This document shows, piece by piece, positions 1 through 7,015 of a stretch of DNA of 33,691 nucleotides. How positions within the stretch are numbered: position 1 is the stretch's first letter; each line of letters opens with the position of its first letter. The notes under the pieces are model-generated. The model searched no databases, was not told the DNA's origin, and saw nothing but the letters and a program-made list of their open reading frames with translations. Position numbers and translations under genes: made by a program. This stretch comes from JAVBNW01 sp031551255 (GTDB lineage: Bacteria > Bacillota > Clostridia > Christensenellales > UBA1750), in NCBI GenBank assembly GCA_031551255.1, contig JAVBNW010000117.1, positions 1-33,691 of the forward strand, given 5' to 3'.

Positions 1-142
1 TGTACCGCCCGCCCAGCACCGATTCCGGCGGCATATGATACGCCTCTCTGGGCGGGGTGCCCCGCACGTACCCGCAGTATGGGCATTCGGCCTGTTTCTC
101 TTCGACTGGGCTCATGCAGCCCATGCAATAGCGCATCGTCAT
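1..142 (-). CDS. Zinc-ribbon Ser/Thr protein kinase, N-terminal fragment (cut by window edge)
   Basis: Only the first 47 codons are inside the window. They read as a short zinc ribbon (CMGC then CPYCG, cysteines at about 6, 9, 19 and 22) followed by REAYHMPPESVLGGRY, which aligns with the segment leading into the kinase domain of the next gene upstream (REAYHLRPGTVLAQRH). The full protein is therefore very probably a Hanks-type Ser/Thr kinase paralogous to the gene at 146-2344. The start is the ATG at 142, with GGAG six bases before it; that site lies at the very end of the preceding gene, whose stop codon is only 3 bp away, so the two are likely translationally coupled. A second in-frame ATG lies two codons on. 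Whether the missing part has an extracellular sensor cannot be seen. Confidence 0.8.
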   Translation of the reverse strand, partial: MTMRYCMGCMSPVEEKQAECPYCGYVRGTPPREAYHMPPESVLGGRY

Positions 143-145
143 CGC

Positions 146-2344
146 CTACTCCGGCATGCCGGCCATGTGCGCGGCTATCTCGCCCGTCTGCATGCCCGGA
201 GCTATGATCTCATCGTACAGCGCGTTTCCGAAAAAACGTACCGGCGCGTCGTCTTCGCCGAAAAGATTGATGTTATCGACGCTTTGCGATAGAAAATCCA
301 TTTCGGCGTTGATGGAAACATACGTCTGAAATGCCGGGCGATTGATCGGCAATGCCTCGTCGCCCTGCACAAACAACAAGTTTTGCGCGTACTCGCTCAG
401 CATAAAGTTGATGAGCAGCATGCCGATCTTTTGCTCGTTTTCCGTGGCCGCCGCGCTCACGCCGTACTCACAGGTAAACGATCCCTGCATCTTGTTGCCA
501 TTTTTAACCGGTAACACGCTGTAATAGCCGGGCAACGCCTCCTGTACTTCGCGCAGGTACGAGGTATCGGCAATCAAGTACGCAAGATCGTCGCTCCACA
601 GCAAATCGAGCGGGTCGGCCCCGAGCATCTGCTGCGTCGCATACGCTTCGGCAAGCGCCGTAACGCCCGGCTCGAGCGCTGCGCGATCGATCTTTCCGTC
701 CCGGTATGCTTGCGGCGCAAACAGAGAGAGAAAGTACCCCGTGCGGTTGCGCACAATCGCAACATCGTGCTGCCCCGGCGTGGAAGCCAACGAAGCCACG
801 TTTTGCATGGAGGTAATTTGCTTGGGCCTGGCAAGGCCCCTTTCCTCGGCCAGCACGGTGTTTTCGTAGCCAACCACCGCGTGGAAGCCCAGCGGCATCG
901 CCCGACCGGAGGGATAATAGGTTTCATAGTCCTTTAAAAACAGGTAATCGCTGCGCTTGAGCGAGTCGAGCAGCAGCCCAAGATCGGCCAGATATTTCTC
1001 CGCATCCGCCATGCCGTGCGGCACGAGGTAGACCGTGGGCGCGTTGCCCGCGCGCTGCATGCGGCCCAGCTCTTCCTCGTAAGTGGCGGAAGGAACTGCC
1101 GACAGCTCGACGCGATAGTCCGGATACTGCTCGGAAAAGCGCGAAAGCAGCGAAGAGAAGGTTTGCGCCTCTTGCGAGCCCTGCTCCGCGCGGATAAGCA
1201 GCGAAACGGAGCCCGGCTCGATCTGCGCATTGGCGAGCGTCGGAGCATCCGACGCCTGCGTGCCCTGATAACCCACGTACGCGCCCAGCCCCATAAGAAC
1301 GACCGCCGCCGCGACCACCCCGGCAACGCGGCGCGCCTTGCGCTTCTTCAGCGCCTCCTCCGGAAAGTCCACCCTAGCTTTGTGTTCGAGCGCGGATTTC
1401 ATGTGCTCCGCCTTTTGGAAGCGCAGCTCGGGCCGAAGCGCCATCGCCGTCATGATCGCCTTTTCAGTGTCCACGTCGATGGCGATGCCGAGCTTGGACG
1501 GGCGCTCAAGGCCATCCTTCTCGATGCGATCCACGGATTCTTCCGGGGTAACGCCGGTGATCATCTTATACAGCGTGGCGCCCGCGGCGTAGATGTCCGT
1601 CCAGGGGCCTTGCTTCATCTTGGAGCGGTACTGCTCCGGCGGCGCGTAGCCCAACTTGATGACGACCGAGCGCGTTTGCTCGATGCCCTCGTCCGGCGAA
1701 AAGCGCGCGGCTCCGAAGTCGAGAAGTTTCACCCTTCCGTCCCTGAGCATATAGACGTTGTCGGGGCTGATGTCCCTGTGAATGATGCCCTTTTTGTGGA
1801 TGGAGGCGATGCCGTCCAGGATAAAGCCCGTGGTCCGAAGGCTCTCCTCAACATCCAGCCTGCCGCCCTTTTCGGCCATATATTCCTTGAGCGTCTGCCC
1901 GTCGAGGTATTCCATTACGATATAGGCCGTGTTGTTAGCCTCGAAAAAATCGTAGACGTTGACGACGTGCAGATCTCCGTTAAACTTGGCCATGTTGCGC
2001 GCCTCGTCGAGGAAGCGCTCCTTCTGCGCGAGGAAGCTCTGCTGCCGCTCGCCCGAAAACACCATGATCTCCGTTTCACCCGGTATGCGGTTTACAAGGC
2101 CTCCGGGATAGAATTCTTTGATCGCAACCACCACGGAAAGCTTCGTATCCCATGCCTTATAGGTAACGCCAAAGCCGCCGAAACCCAGCACCGTGCCCAC
2201 GATATGCCGCTGGGCAAGCACCGTTCCGGGGCGCAAATGATAGGCCTCGCGAGGAGCGGTCCCCTCGACGAAGCCGCAATAGGGGCAGACGTCAAAATCC
2301 CCTTTATACTGAAAGCAATTGAGGCAAATCGCATGAAGATCCAT
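146..2344 (-). CDS. Zinc-ribbon Ser/Thr protein kinase fused via one TM helix to an extracellular solute-binding-protein-like domain
   Basis: 732 residues. Residues 1-25 form a zinc ribbon (C7, C10, C20, C23). Residues 48-320 are a Hanks-type kinase domain: glycine loop GFGGFG at 54-59, VAIK lysine at 76, HRD at 189-191 with N196, DFG at 209-211 and APPE at 234-237, so all catalytic residues are present. A basic stretch is followed by one hydrophobic helix (about 340-359). The remaining 370 residues, predicted outside the cell, look like a family 1 extracellular solute-binding protein of an ABC sugar importer (LLSRFSEQYPDYRVEL near the start, then a long two-lobe-sized domain). I infer a receptor kinase that senses a small ligand and signals into the FHA/PP2C network encoded by its neighbours. 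The start is the ATG at 2344, since it places the zinc ribbon as in the paralogue; the ribosome site (GGCGGTG) is weak. An upstream in-frame start would add 24 residues without support. The solute-binding assignment is by general sequence character, less certain than the kinase. Confidence 0.88.
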   Translation of the reverse strand: MDLHAICLNCFQYKGDFDVCPYCGFVEGTAPREAYHLRPGTVLAQRHIVGTVLGFGGFGVTYKAWDTKLSVVVAIKEFYPGGLVNRIPGETEIMVFSGERQQSFLAQKERFLDEARNMAKFNGDLHVVNVYDFFEANNTAYIVMEYLDGQTLKEYMAEKGGRLDVEESLRTTGFILDGIASIHKKGIIHRDISPDNVYMLRDGRVKLLDFGAARFSPDEGIEQTRSVVIKLGYAPPEQYRSKMKQGPWTDIYAAGATLYKMITGVTPEESVDRIEKDGLERPSKLGIAIDVDTEKAIMTAMALRPELRFQKAEHMKSALEHKARVDFPEEALKKRKARRVAGVVAAAVVLMGLGAYVGYQGTQASDAPTLANAQIEPGSVSLLIRAEQGSQEAQTFSSLLSRFSEQYPDYRVELSAVPSATYEEELGRMQRAGNAPTVYLVPHGMADAEKYLADLGLLLDSLKRSDYLFLKDYETYYPSGRAMPLGFHAVVGYENTVLAEERGLARPKQITSMQNVASLASTPGQHDVAIVRNRTGYFLSLFAPQAYRDGKIDRAALEPGVTALAEAYATQQMLGADPLDLLWSDDLAYLIADTSYLREVQEALPGYYSVLPVKNGNKMQGSFTCEYGVSAAATENEQKIGMLLINFMLSEYAQNLLFVQGDEALPINRPAFQTYVSINAEMDFLSQSVDNINLFGEDDAPVRFFGNALYDEIIAPGMQTGEIAAHMAGMPE

Positions 2345-2427
2345 CGAAAAGCACCGCCATTTTTTAGTAAATGTAGCAAATGCACGCGGGGCCGCAACGA
2401 GCGGCCCTGCGCGCATTGCAAAGTTGC

Positions 2428-2998
2428 GGGCGTCAACGCCTTGATCGCCTCAACGTGATGACAAACTGTGGTTTATCATCGCGACATACAAGCCCTTGAA
2501 GTGGCAACTGCATGCCGGATTGCCTGAATGCATTGAAGAGGGAGCAATCCGCCATCGCGCAGGATGGCCCTTTTGCAAAGGTTATCCCTCTGGAATCACC
2601 TCGCCCTGCGTCATTTCCGGTCGGACTTGCATACCTGATGGCATGAGCCTGCGGCCGTACATTCTTGCAGTTGGCGAGCACCGGCGGTTAATCTCTCAAG
2701 TCGATTACCGCAGGTCGTCACTCCACCCCACCCAACCTTCGATTTGTCGGGGGCCCCGCTCTTTTTATGCGGTGACCCGACACCGAGCGCGTGCGGTGCA
2801 CGCAAACAGCGAGGGGAAGGACCAGTGAGCGATCGGTGGTAGCCGATCTTAGGAGGCTAGCGCCGGTATTCGCGAACTGAGGAAGGCCCCGCGCCCCGGA
2901 GAAGAAACACATAATGCAAGGCTTTCTTCGGTTCCTGCATCTTTCTTTTCCTCCGTTGACTTTGTCATCAGTCCGGGGCGGTCAACGCCTTGACCGCC
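2428..2998 (-). ncRNA. Candidate large structured RNA or inverted-repeat element inside the kinase operon
   Basis: This 570-bp gap between two operon genes has no credible coding frame but many helices. A perfect 10-bp inverted repeat (TGATGACAAA at 2456-2465, TTTGTCATCA at 2961-2970) would close the whole region. Each arm is flanked, exactly 6 nt outside, by a related hairpin (2428-2449 and 2977-2998; the latter is GGCGGTCAA, loop CGCC, TTGACCGCC). Inside are hairpins at 2456-2479, 2551-2568, 2684-2711, 2745-2782, 2789-2803, 2831-2848 and 2914-2940. I assign the minus strand because two stems (2456-2479 and about 2584-2605) become continuous only with U-G pairs on that strand, and because its loops are A-rich (for example ATAAAAAGA). 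One stem weakly favours the plus strand. It could be an ornate RNA of the OLE/ROOL size class, a long leader of the kinase gene, or a MITE-like element. I do not recognise the family. Confidence 0.42.
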
Positions 2999-3018
2999 TT
3001 TGGGGTAGGATGAATATT

Positions 3019-3963
3019 TTAGTTGAGCTTGAAGCGGTTTTCGCGGCTGCCAAGCGCGATGACCGTGCCCCGCTGAAGCGTCGTGGGCATGTTGGCGACC
3101 AGGCGGTTCCCGCCGTCGATAAACGTGCCGTTGGTGGAATAATCCGTCACCTGGTAGCTGTTGCGCGACTGATCAAACAGAATGCCGCAATGCTTACGGG
3201 ATACCTTTTCCGCATTCTGATCGACAATCACGTTGCAAAACGCGCTGTCGCGGCCGATGATCATCTCGTCGTTGGGCGCCAGGGGCAAATCCTGCCCGGC
3301 ATACATGCCGCTCAGGCCCGTAATGCTTGCCGACATGGCCGCCGCGCCTACGGGCGGGGCGCCCGGCGAGCGCGGAACGTTGACTGCGGATTTGAGCGAA
3401 CCGGAAATCGTGCGGCCGGTGCCCTCGCCGGTGAACCTAAAGTTTTTCGTAAACGCGATATGGTAGTCGATGATGGTGATTGCGGTCGTTCCAAGGCCCG
3501 TCAGCACCAAGATGGACAGCACGGGCGTGATTTCAAAGGCCCTGTAGTATTTGTAGAGATAATATACGTTGTAGGCGAGGCACAAAAGCAGGTAGATCGT
3601 GCACAGCACGTTCGCAAACGTGCCCCACTTGTTGGCGCTGATGGCCATGACGATGGTGCGGAGCAGCCATGCGTAGAACCAATACCATTCCAGAAAAAAC
3701 ATCTTCCACCACTGCTCGCCCACGATCTGCAGCCGGTAGATCGTATGCGCGAACGGCACAAACGGCATCCAGTCTTTTTCAAGGCCGGCCTTGCGGCCGG
3801 TATGCAGCACCTTAAAGCCGTCCAGCGCATACCCGGCCGCAAACACCACGATGCCCAGAATGATGCCGATCGCCATCATAAAGCCGATGCCGCCCAAATA
3901 CGAAGACAATAGATCCAGCGCGCCGCCGCCTCCCATTAAATCCATCACGTCAAAACTCGACAT
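3019..3963 (-). CDS. Multi-pass membrane protein with C-terminal FHA domain
   Basis: 314 residues from the ATG at 3963, chosen because GGGGG lies 8 bases before it; an ATG five codons upstream (3978) has a poorer site. The N-terminal half has several hydrophobic segments (about 24-46, 88-108, 117-137 and 147-165) and does not match a family I know. After a Gly/Ala/Pro-rich linker comes a well-formed FHA domain (about 222-314): GR at 237-238, SRKH at 255-258 and NGT at 278-280, the residues that bind phosphothreonine. I infer a membrane anchor that recruits a phosphorylated partner, perhaps one of the nearby kinases or zinc-ribbon FHA proteins. It is followed by the structured non-coding element rather than directly by the next gene. 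Confidence 0.85.
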   Translation of the reverse strand: MSSFDVMDLMGGGGALDLLSSYLGGIGFMMAIGIILGIVVFAAGYALDGFKVLHTGRKAGLEKDWMPFVPFAHTIYRLQIVGEQWWKMFFLEWYWFYAWLLRTIVMAISANKWGTFANVLCTIYLLLCLAYNVYYLYKYYRAFEITPVLSILVLTGLGTTAITIIDYHIAFTKNFRFTGEGTGRTISGSLKSAVNVPRSPGAPPVGAAAMSASITGLSGMYAGQDLPLAPNDEMIIGRDSAFCNVIVDQNAEKVSRKHCGILFDQSRNSYQVTDYSTNGTFIDGGNRLVANMPTTLQRGTVIALGSRENRFKLN

Positions 3964-3990
3964 ATCCGTTTCCCCCATCTCTTTTATGGT

Positions 3991-4653
3991 TTACGCCTCT
4001 TTTTTTACCATATCCCAGTTGAACTTATCCGAACAGCACGGTATCAGCATCAGCTTTGTCTTTCCAACCGTTAAAACGTCGTTCGCACCGGCTTCCTTAG
4101 CGGAGAGCACGACGCCGTCGTTTAGGTAGCTCAACTCCTTGCTGTCTCCGGACTGTACGATGAACATATTGTTCTTGGGTTCGTATACGATGATCGCATG
4201 GCGTTCGCGCGATACGGTGGAATCCCTTACGATGGCCACATCCATGTCCGACCCGCGGCCGATGAAGTTGCGGCCGGATTTCAGGCGGAAGTCCTCGCCA
4301 AAGTGCGGGCCTTCGATGCACACCAGCCAGCCGACCACGGGCTCCACGCCAATCTTGTCGGTGAAGAAGCTCACGGTCTTCTCATCTCCGCCCGCGGCGG
4401 AAACCGCGGCGGCGGAGCTTGAGGATGCCGCCTTCACCGCATCCTGCAAAGACGGCGCCGCCTTGGGTGCGGGCGCCGGGGGCGCCGCGTTCACCGCGCT
4501 GTTCATATCCACGGTAACGGCATCGCTCGACGGGGTATTGACCACGGGCATGGTCAGGTTGTCGTTTCGGCTGGACGGCGCTGAGCAATGCGGGCACTTA
4601 TCGTAGCGCTCTTCGTCGTAGAAATGCCCGTTTTCGCATTTGACCAGTTTCAT
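3991..4653 (-). CDS. Zinc-ribbon FHA-domain protein
   Basis: 220 residues. The N-terminus has a C-H-C-C metal-site pattern (C6, H10, C20, C23: KCENGH ... KCPHC), then an Ala/Pro/Ser-rich linker, then a conserved DEKT motif at 90-93 just before an FHA domain (about 105-205; GRNFIGR, SRERH at 148-152). The paralogue at 8779-9369 has the same order, including DEKT. In GarA/OdhI-type FHA proteins a phosphorylated Thr before the FHA domain binds back to it; DEKT may play that role here (inference). The start is the ATG at 4653: GAGGGAG lies 8 bases upstream, and the length before C6 then equals that of the paralogue. A GTG three codons earlier is the alternative. The gene ends 27 bp before the membrane FHA gene. 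Confidence 0.85.
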   Translation of the reverse strand: MKLVKCENGHFYDEERYDKCPHCSAPSSRNDNLTMPVVNTPSSDAVTVDMNSAVNAAPPAPAPKAAPSLQDAVKAASSSSAAAVSAAGGDEKTVSFFTDKIGVEPVVGWLVCIEGPHFGEDFRLKSGRNFIGRGSDMDVAIVRDSTVSRERHAIIVYEPKNNMFIVQSGDSKELSYLNDGVVLSAKEAGANDVLTVGKTKLMLIPCCSDKFNWDMVKKEA

Positions 4654-4679
4654 CGGCTCCACTCCCTCAGATATATTTC

Positions 4680-5612
4680 TTATTCTTCAATACCGAAGTA
4701 TTGCAGAAGAACCACGGATGTATTGTCCTGTCCGCCGGGGCTCGCGTCGAAGGCCGCAAGGGGAAGCACGCGCGCCGCTTCGTCAAGATTGCCGGCATGG
4801 CGCTTGACCAGCGAGAGTATGTGATCGTCGTCAAGCGATTTGGTGAGCCCGTCCGAACACAAAAGCACGATATCGCCCGGTCTCAGGGCGAAGGGTGTGC
4901 TATTGACATCCCAAATCTCCAGAAACGGTATGCCGATAAAGCTGATCAGCGCATCCCTACGCGGATCGTTTTCCGCCTCTTCAGCCGCAATTTCGCCGGA
5001 TTTTACCATGTCGGCAAGCTGCAGCGCGTAGTTATGGTCGCGCGTCACTTGCACGATCTCGTCATCCCGAAGGATATAAATCCGGCTATCTCCCACGGAT
5101 GCCCAATACAATTTATCTTGCTCAATCGCCGCCGAAACGAGCGTCGTGCCTGCGCCGCTTGCGCCGTCCTTGCCAAATAATGAGAGCACGCGTTCGTTGG
5201 CCGCCTTCGCCTCTTTAATAAAAAGCGCGGGGATGTCGGCATCGGGCCCCCACTGGGAAAGGGCGTTCACCATGTGGGAAAGCGTCTCGCCCGCGGCCTT
5301 TTCGCCGTCGCTCAGGCCCCCCATGCCGTCGCACAGCACGCCGAAGCACAGGCCGTCTTCTTCTATGGGCAGCGAAGCGCTGGCGAACGCCGCATCCTGC
5401 TGGTATTCGCGCGTGCCGATATGCGTAGCCATGGCGGTGCGCACGCGATAGGCCGACTGGGCTCTGCGCGTTTCCTGACCCGATGAAAAAACCTGAACCG
5501 TCGGCGCATCCTGAGCTACCTGACGCACGGGCGCCTGTGGCTGTTCGCGCACGGTCGGCGCATCGTCGCGCAGGCGCTCGGGCGCGTTTTTTTTCTTAAG
5601 CCAGCCGAACAC
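4680..5612 (-). CDS. PP2C-family Ser/Thr protein phosphatase with N-terminal extension
   Basis: 310 residues. PP2C motifs are all present: REYQQDA (metal-binding Asp at 73), CDGMGG at 94-99, GTT, ASVGDSR, LCSDGLT and GGQDNTS near the end. It should be a Mn/Mg-dependent phosphatase that removes phosphates placed by the kinases of this operon. An extra 60-residue N-terminus holds two copies of DAPTV (Thr 20 and 38), which could be phosphothreonine sites read by the FHA proteins; that is inference. The start is a GTG at 5612, directly after the stop codon of the kinase-FHA gene (5613), with GGGGGTGGAG just upstream, which suggests coupled translation. An internal ATG at residue 61 would still give the catalytic domain but lose the extension. 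Confidence 0.92.
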   Translation of the reverse strand: MFGWLKKKNAPERLRDDAPTVREQPQAPVRQVAQDAPTVQVFSSGQETRRAQSAYRVRTAMATHIGTREYQQDAAFASASLPIEEDGLCFGVLCDGMGGLSDGEKAAGETLSHMVNALSQWGPDADIPALFIKEAKAANERVLSLFGKDGASGAGTTLVSAAIEQDKLYWASVGDSRIYILRDDEIVQVTRDHNYALQLADMVKSGEIAAEEAENDPRRDALISFIGIPFLEIWDVNSTPFALRPGDIVLLCSDGLTKSLDDDHILSLVKRHAGNLDEAARVLPLAAFDASPGGQDNTSVVLLQYFGIEE

Positions 5613-7013
5613 CTACTCCACCCCCAATCGAACCGGGCATGCCTGCGTAAGCACGAAAAACGTATCCCCGGGCGCGAGCGTGTACATCCTGCCGCGTTCG
5701 CACCGCTCTCCGCTGGGCAGCAGCGTACCGTTGGAGGATTGATCGACCAGATAAAAGCAGCCCAGCGTATCGTCAAACATTACGGTGCAGTGCAATCGGC
5801 TTATATTGGGTTCATCGATCACGATATGGCAGCGTTCGCTCGCCCTGCCGATGGCCATCTGCATGTTCTTGGGGATGATCCACTTATCCCCCGGCGATCC
5901 ACCTGCATAGAGCTGCACGTACGGCGTCGCTAAAATGGCCGGGCGGGCGGGCGCAGGCGCGGGGCAAACGGGCGCGGCCTGCGGCATCGGCGGTGGTGCG
6001 TTGCGGGGCGGCGCGAGAGATGGCCGTGCGACCGCCGCCTGCGCGGGGGACGGCCTTCGCGTTCCTCCGCGAGCCTCTTCTAAAAACTCGGCGATCGTCT
6101 GGTGTCTTAGCCTGTAGTCTAGCGTCAGCCCGCGCTCGATGGCGTCGCCGAGCGAAGCGTCCGCCTCGGGCACGAGACGGCAAAGGGGCGTAACCGCCGC
6201 GCCGCTTAAGCGATCCGGCGCGTCGGGCACCGATTTTCCGGTCAGCACGTTGTACAGCGTGGCGCTAAGCGCATAGATGTCCGTCCAGGGGCCTTGGTTT
6301 CCCTTGCTGGAATACTGCTCGGGCGGCGCGAAGCCGGGCTTTAGGATCACCGAAAGGCTGCGGCTTTTTTCCCCCACAAAAAAACGCGTAGAGCCAAAGT
6401 CGATCAGTTTTATGCTGCCGTCCTTCGTAACGAAGATGTTCTCGGGGCTCACATCCCTGTGCAGCATACCCTGCGCGTGTACGCTTTCAAGCGTATGGGC
6501 GATGGTATCCAGAATCTGCGTAGTGAACTCGACCGGCAATTTGCCGTCCATGCTGCGCGAGAGCGCCTTGAGGTTTACGCCGTCGAGAAACTCCATTACA
6601 AAATAGGCGGTGCCGTTTTCCTCGAAGCAGTCCATCACCTGCACGATGGCCGGATTGCCCGAAAACCCTCGCAGCACGCGCGCCTCGTTGAGAAATACCT
6701 TCAGCCCGTGTTCGAAAGTTTGCGCGTTGGATTGGCTGGATGGGTAGACCTTTCTCGTCTTGGCGTCGCGCACGGCGAGCATGGCCGGCAGGTATTCCTT
6801 GATGGCGCAACGCCGATTGTCCTGCTCATCCAACGCAAGGTACGTTACGCCAAAGCCTCCCGCGCCCAACACGCGGCCCAGCACAAACCGGTTGTTAAGG
6901 CGCGTCCCCGGCTCGAGCAGCATATGGTTTTCCGCCTGCGAAATGCCCAGGTAGCCGCAGTGCGGGCAGCGGCCGTCGTAGCCCTGCTCGAAACAGTTCG
7001 GACAAAGAGCCAC
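5613..7013 (-). CDS. Zinc-ribbon Ser/Thr protein kinase with C-terminal FHA domain
   Basis: 466 residues. It has a zinc ribbon (C4, C7, C16, C19), a kinase domain (about 43-315; GAGGFG at 50-55, CAIK lysine at 72, HRD at 185-187, N192, DFG at 205-207, APPE at 229-232), a Pro/Ala-rich linker (about 316-362) and an FHA domain (about 366-466; GR at 389-390, SRLH at 405-408, NGT at 428-430). There is no membrane helix, so it is a cytoplasmic kinase that can dock on phosphothreonine partners through its own FHA domain. The start is a GTG at 7013 with an excellent AGGAGGGG five bases upstream, located 2 bp after the stop of the VWA-FHA gene. It is closely similar in layout to the kinase at 146-2344, but with an FHA domain replacing the membrane sensor. 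Confidence 0.93.
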   Translation of the reverse strand: MALCPNCFEQGYDGRCPHCGYLGISQAENHMLLEPGTRLNNRFVLGRVLGAGGFGVTYLALDEQDNRRCAIKEYLPAMLAVRDAKTRKVYPSSQSNAQTFEHGLKVFLNEARVLRGFSGNPAIVQVMDCFEENGTAYFVMEFLDGVNLKALSRSMDGKLPVEFTTQILDTIAHTLESVHAQGMLHRDVSPENIFVTKDGSIKLIDFGSTRFFVGEKSRSLSVILKPGFAPPEQYSSKGNQGPWTDIYALSATLYNVLTGKSVPDAPDRLSGAAVTPLCRLVPEADASLGDAIERGLTLDYRLRHQTIAEFLEEARGGTRRPSPAQAAVARPSLAPPRNAPPPMPQAAPVCPAPAPARPAILATPYVQLYAGGSPGDKWIIPKNMQMAIGRASERCHIVIDEPNISRLHCTVMFDDTLGCFYLVDQSSNGTLLPSGERCERGRMYTLAPGDTFFVLTQACPVRLGVE

Positions 7014-7015
7014 GC

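Noticed and set aside
1016..2458. Long plus-strand reading frame of 480 codons opposite the kinase gene
   Set aside because: It is antisense to a kinase with intact motifs; its product is Arg/His/Leu-rich without domains. Such frames are common in GC-rich third-position sequence.
2496..2828. Plus-strand frame of 110 codons in the operon gap
   Set aside because: The composition is unlike a protein, there is no ribosome site, and the hairpins of the region explain the sequence better.
2428..2998. Assignment of the gap to RNase P, tmRNA, SRP RNA, 6S RNA, T-box or a group II intron
   Set aside because: The core conserved sequences of these classes (for example GAGGAAAGUCC, the T-box GGGTGGNACCGCG, or a domain V hairpin) were looked for on both strands and not found.
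2914..3912. Plus-strand frame of 332 codons opposite the membrane FHA gene
   Set aside because: It shows no recognisable domain, starts inside the structured element and mirrors a convincing gene on the minus strand.
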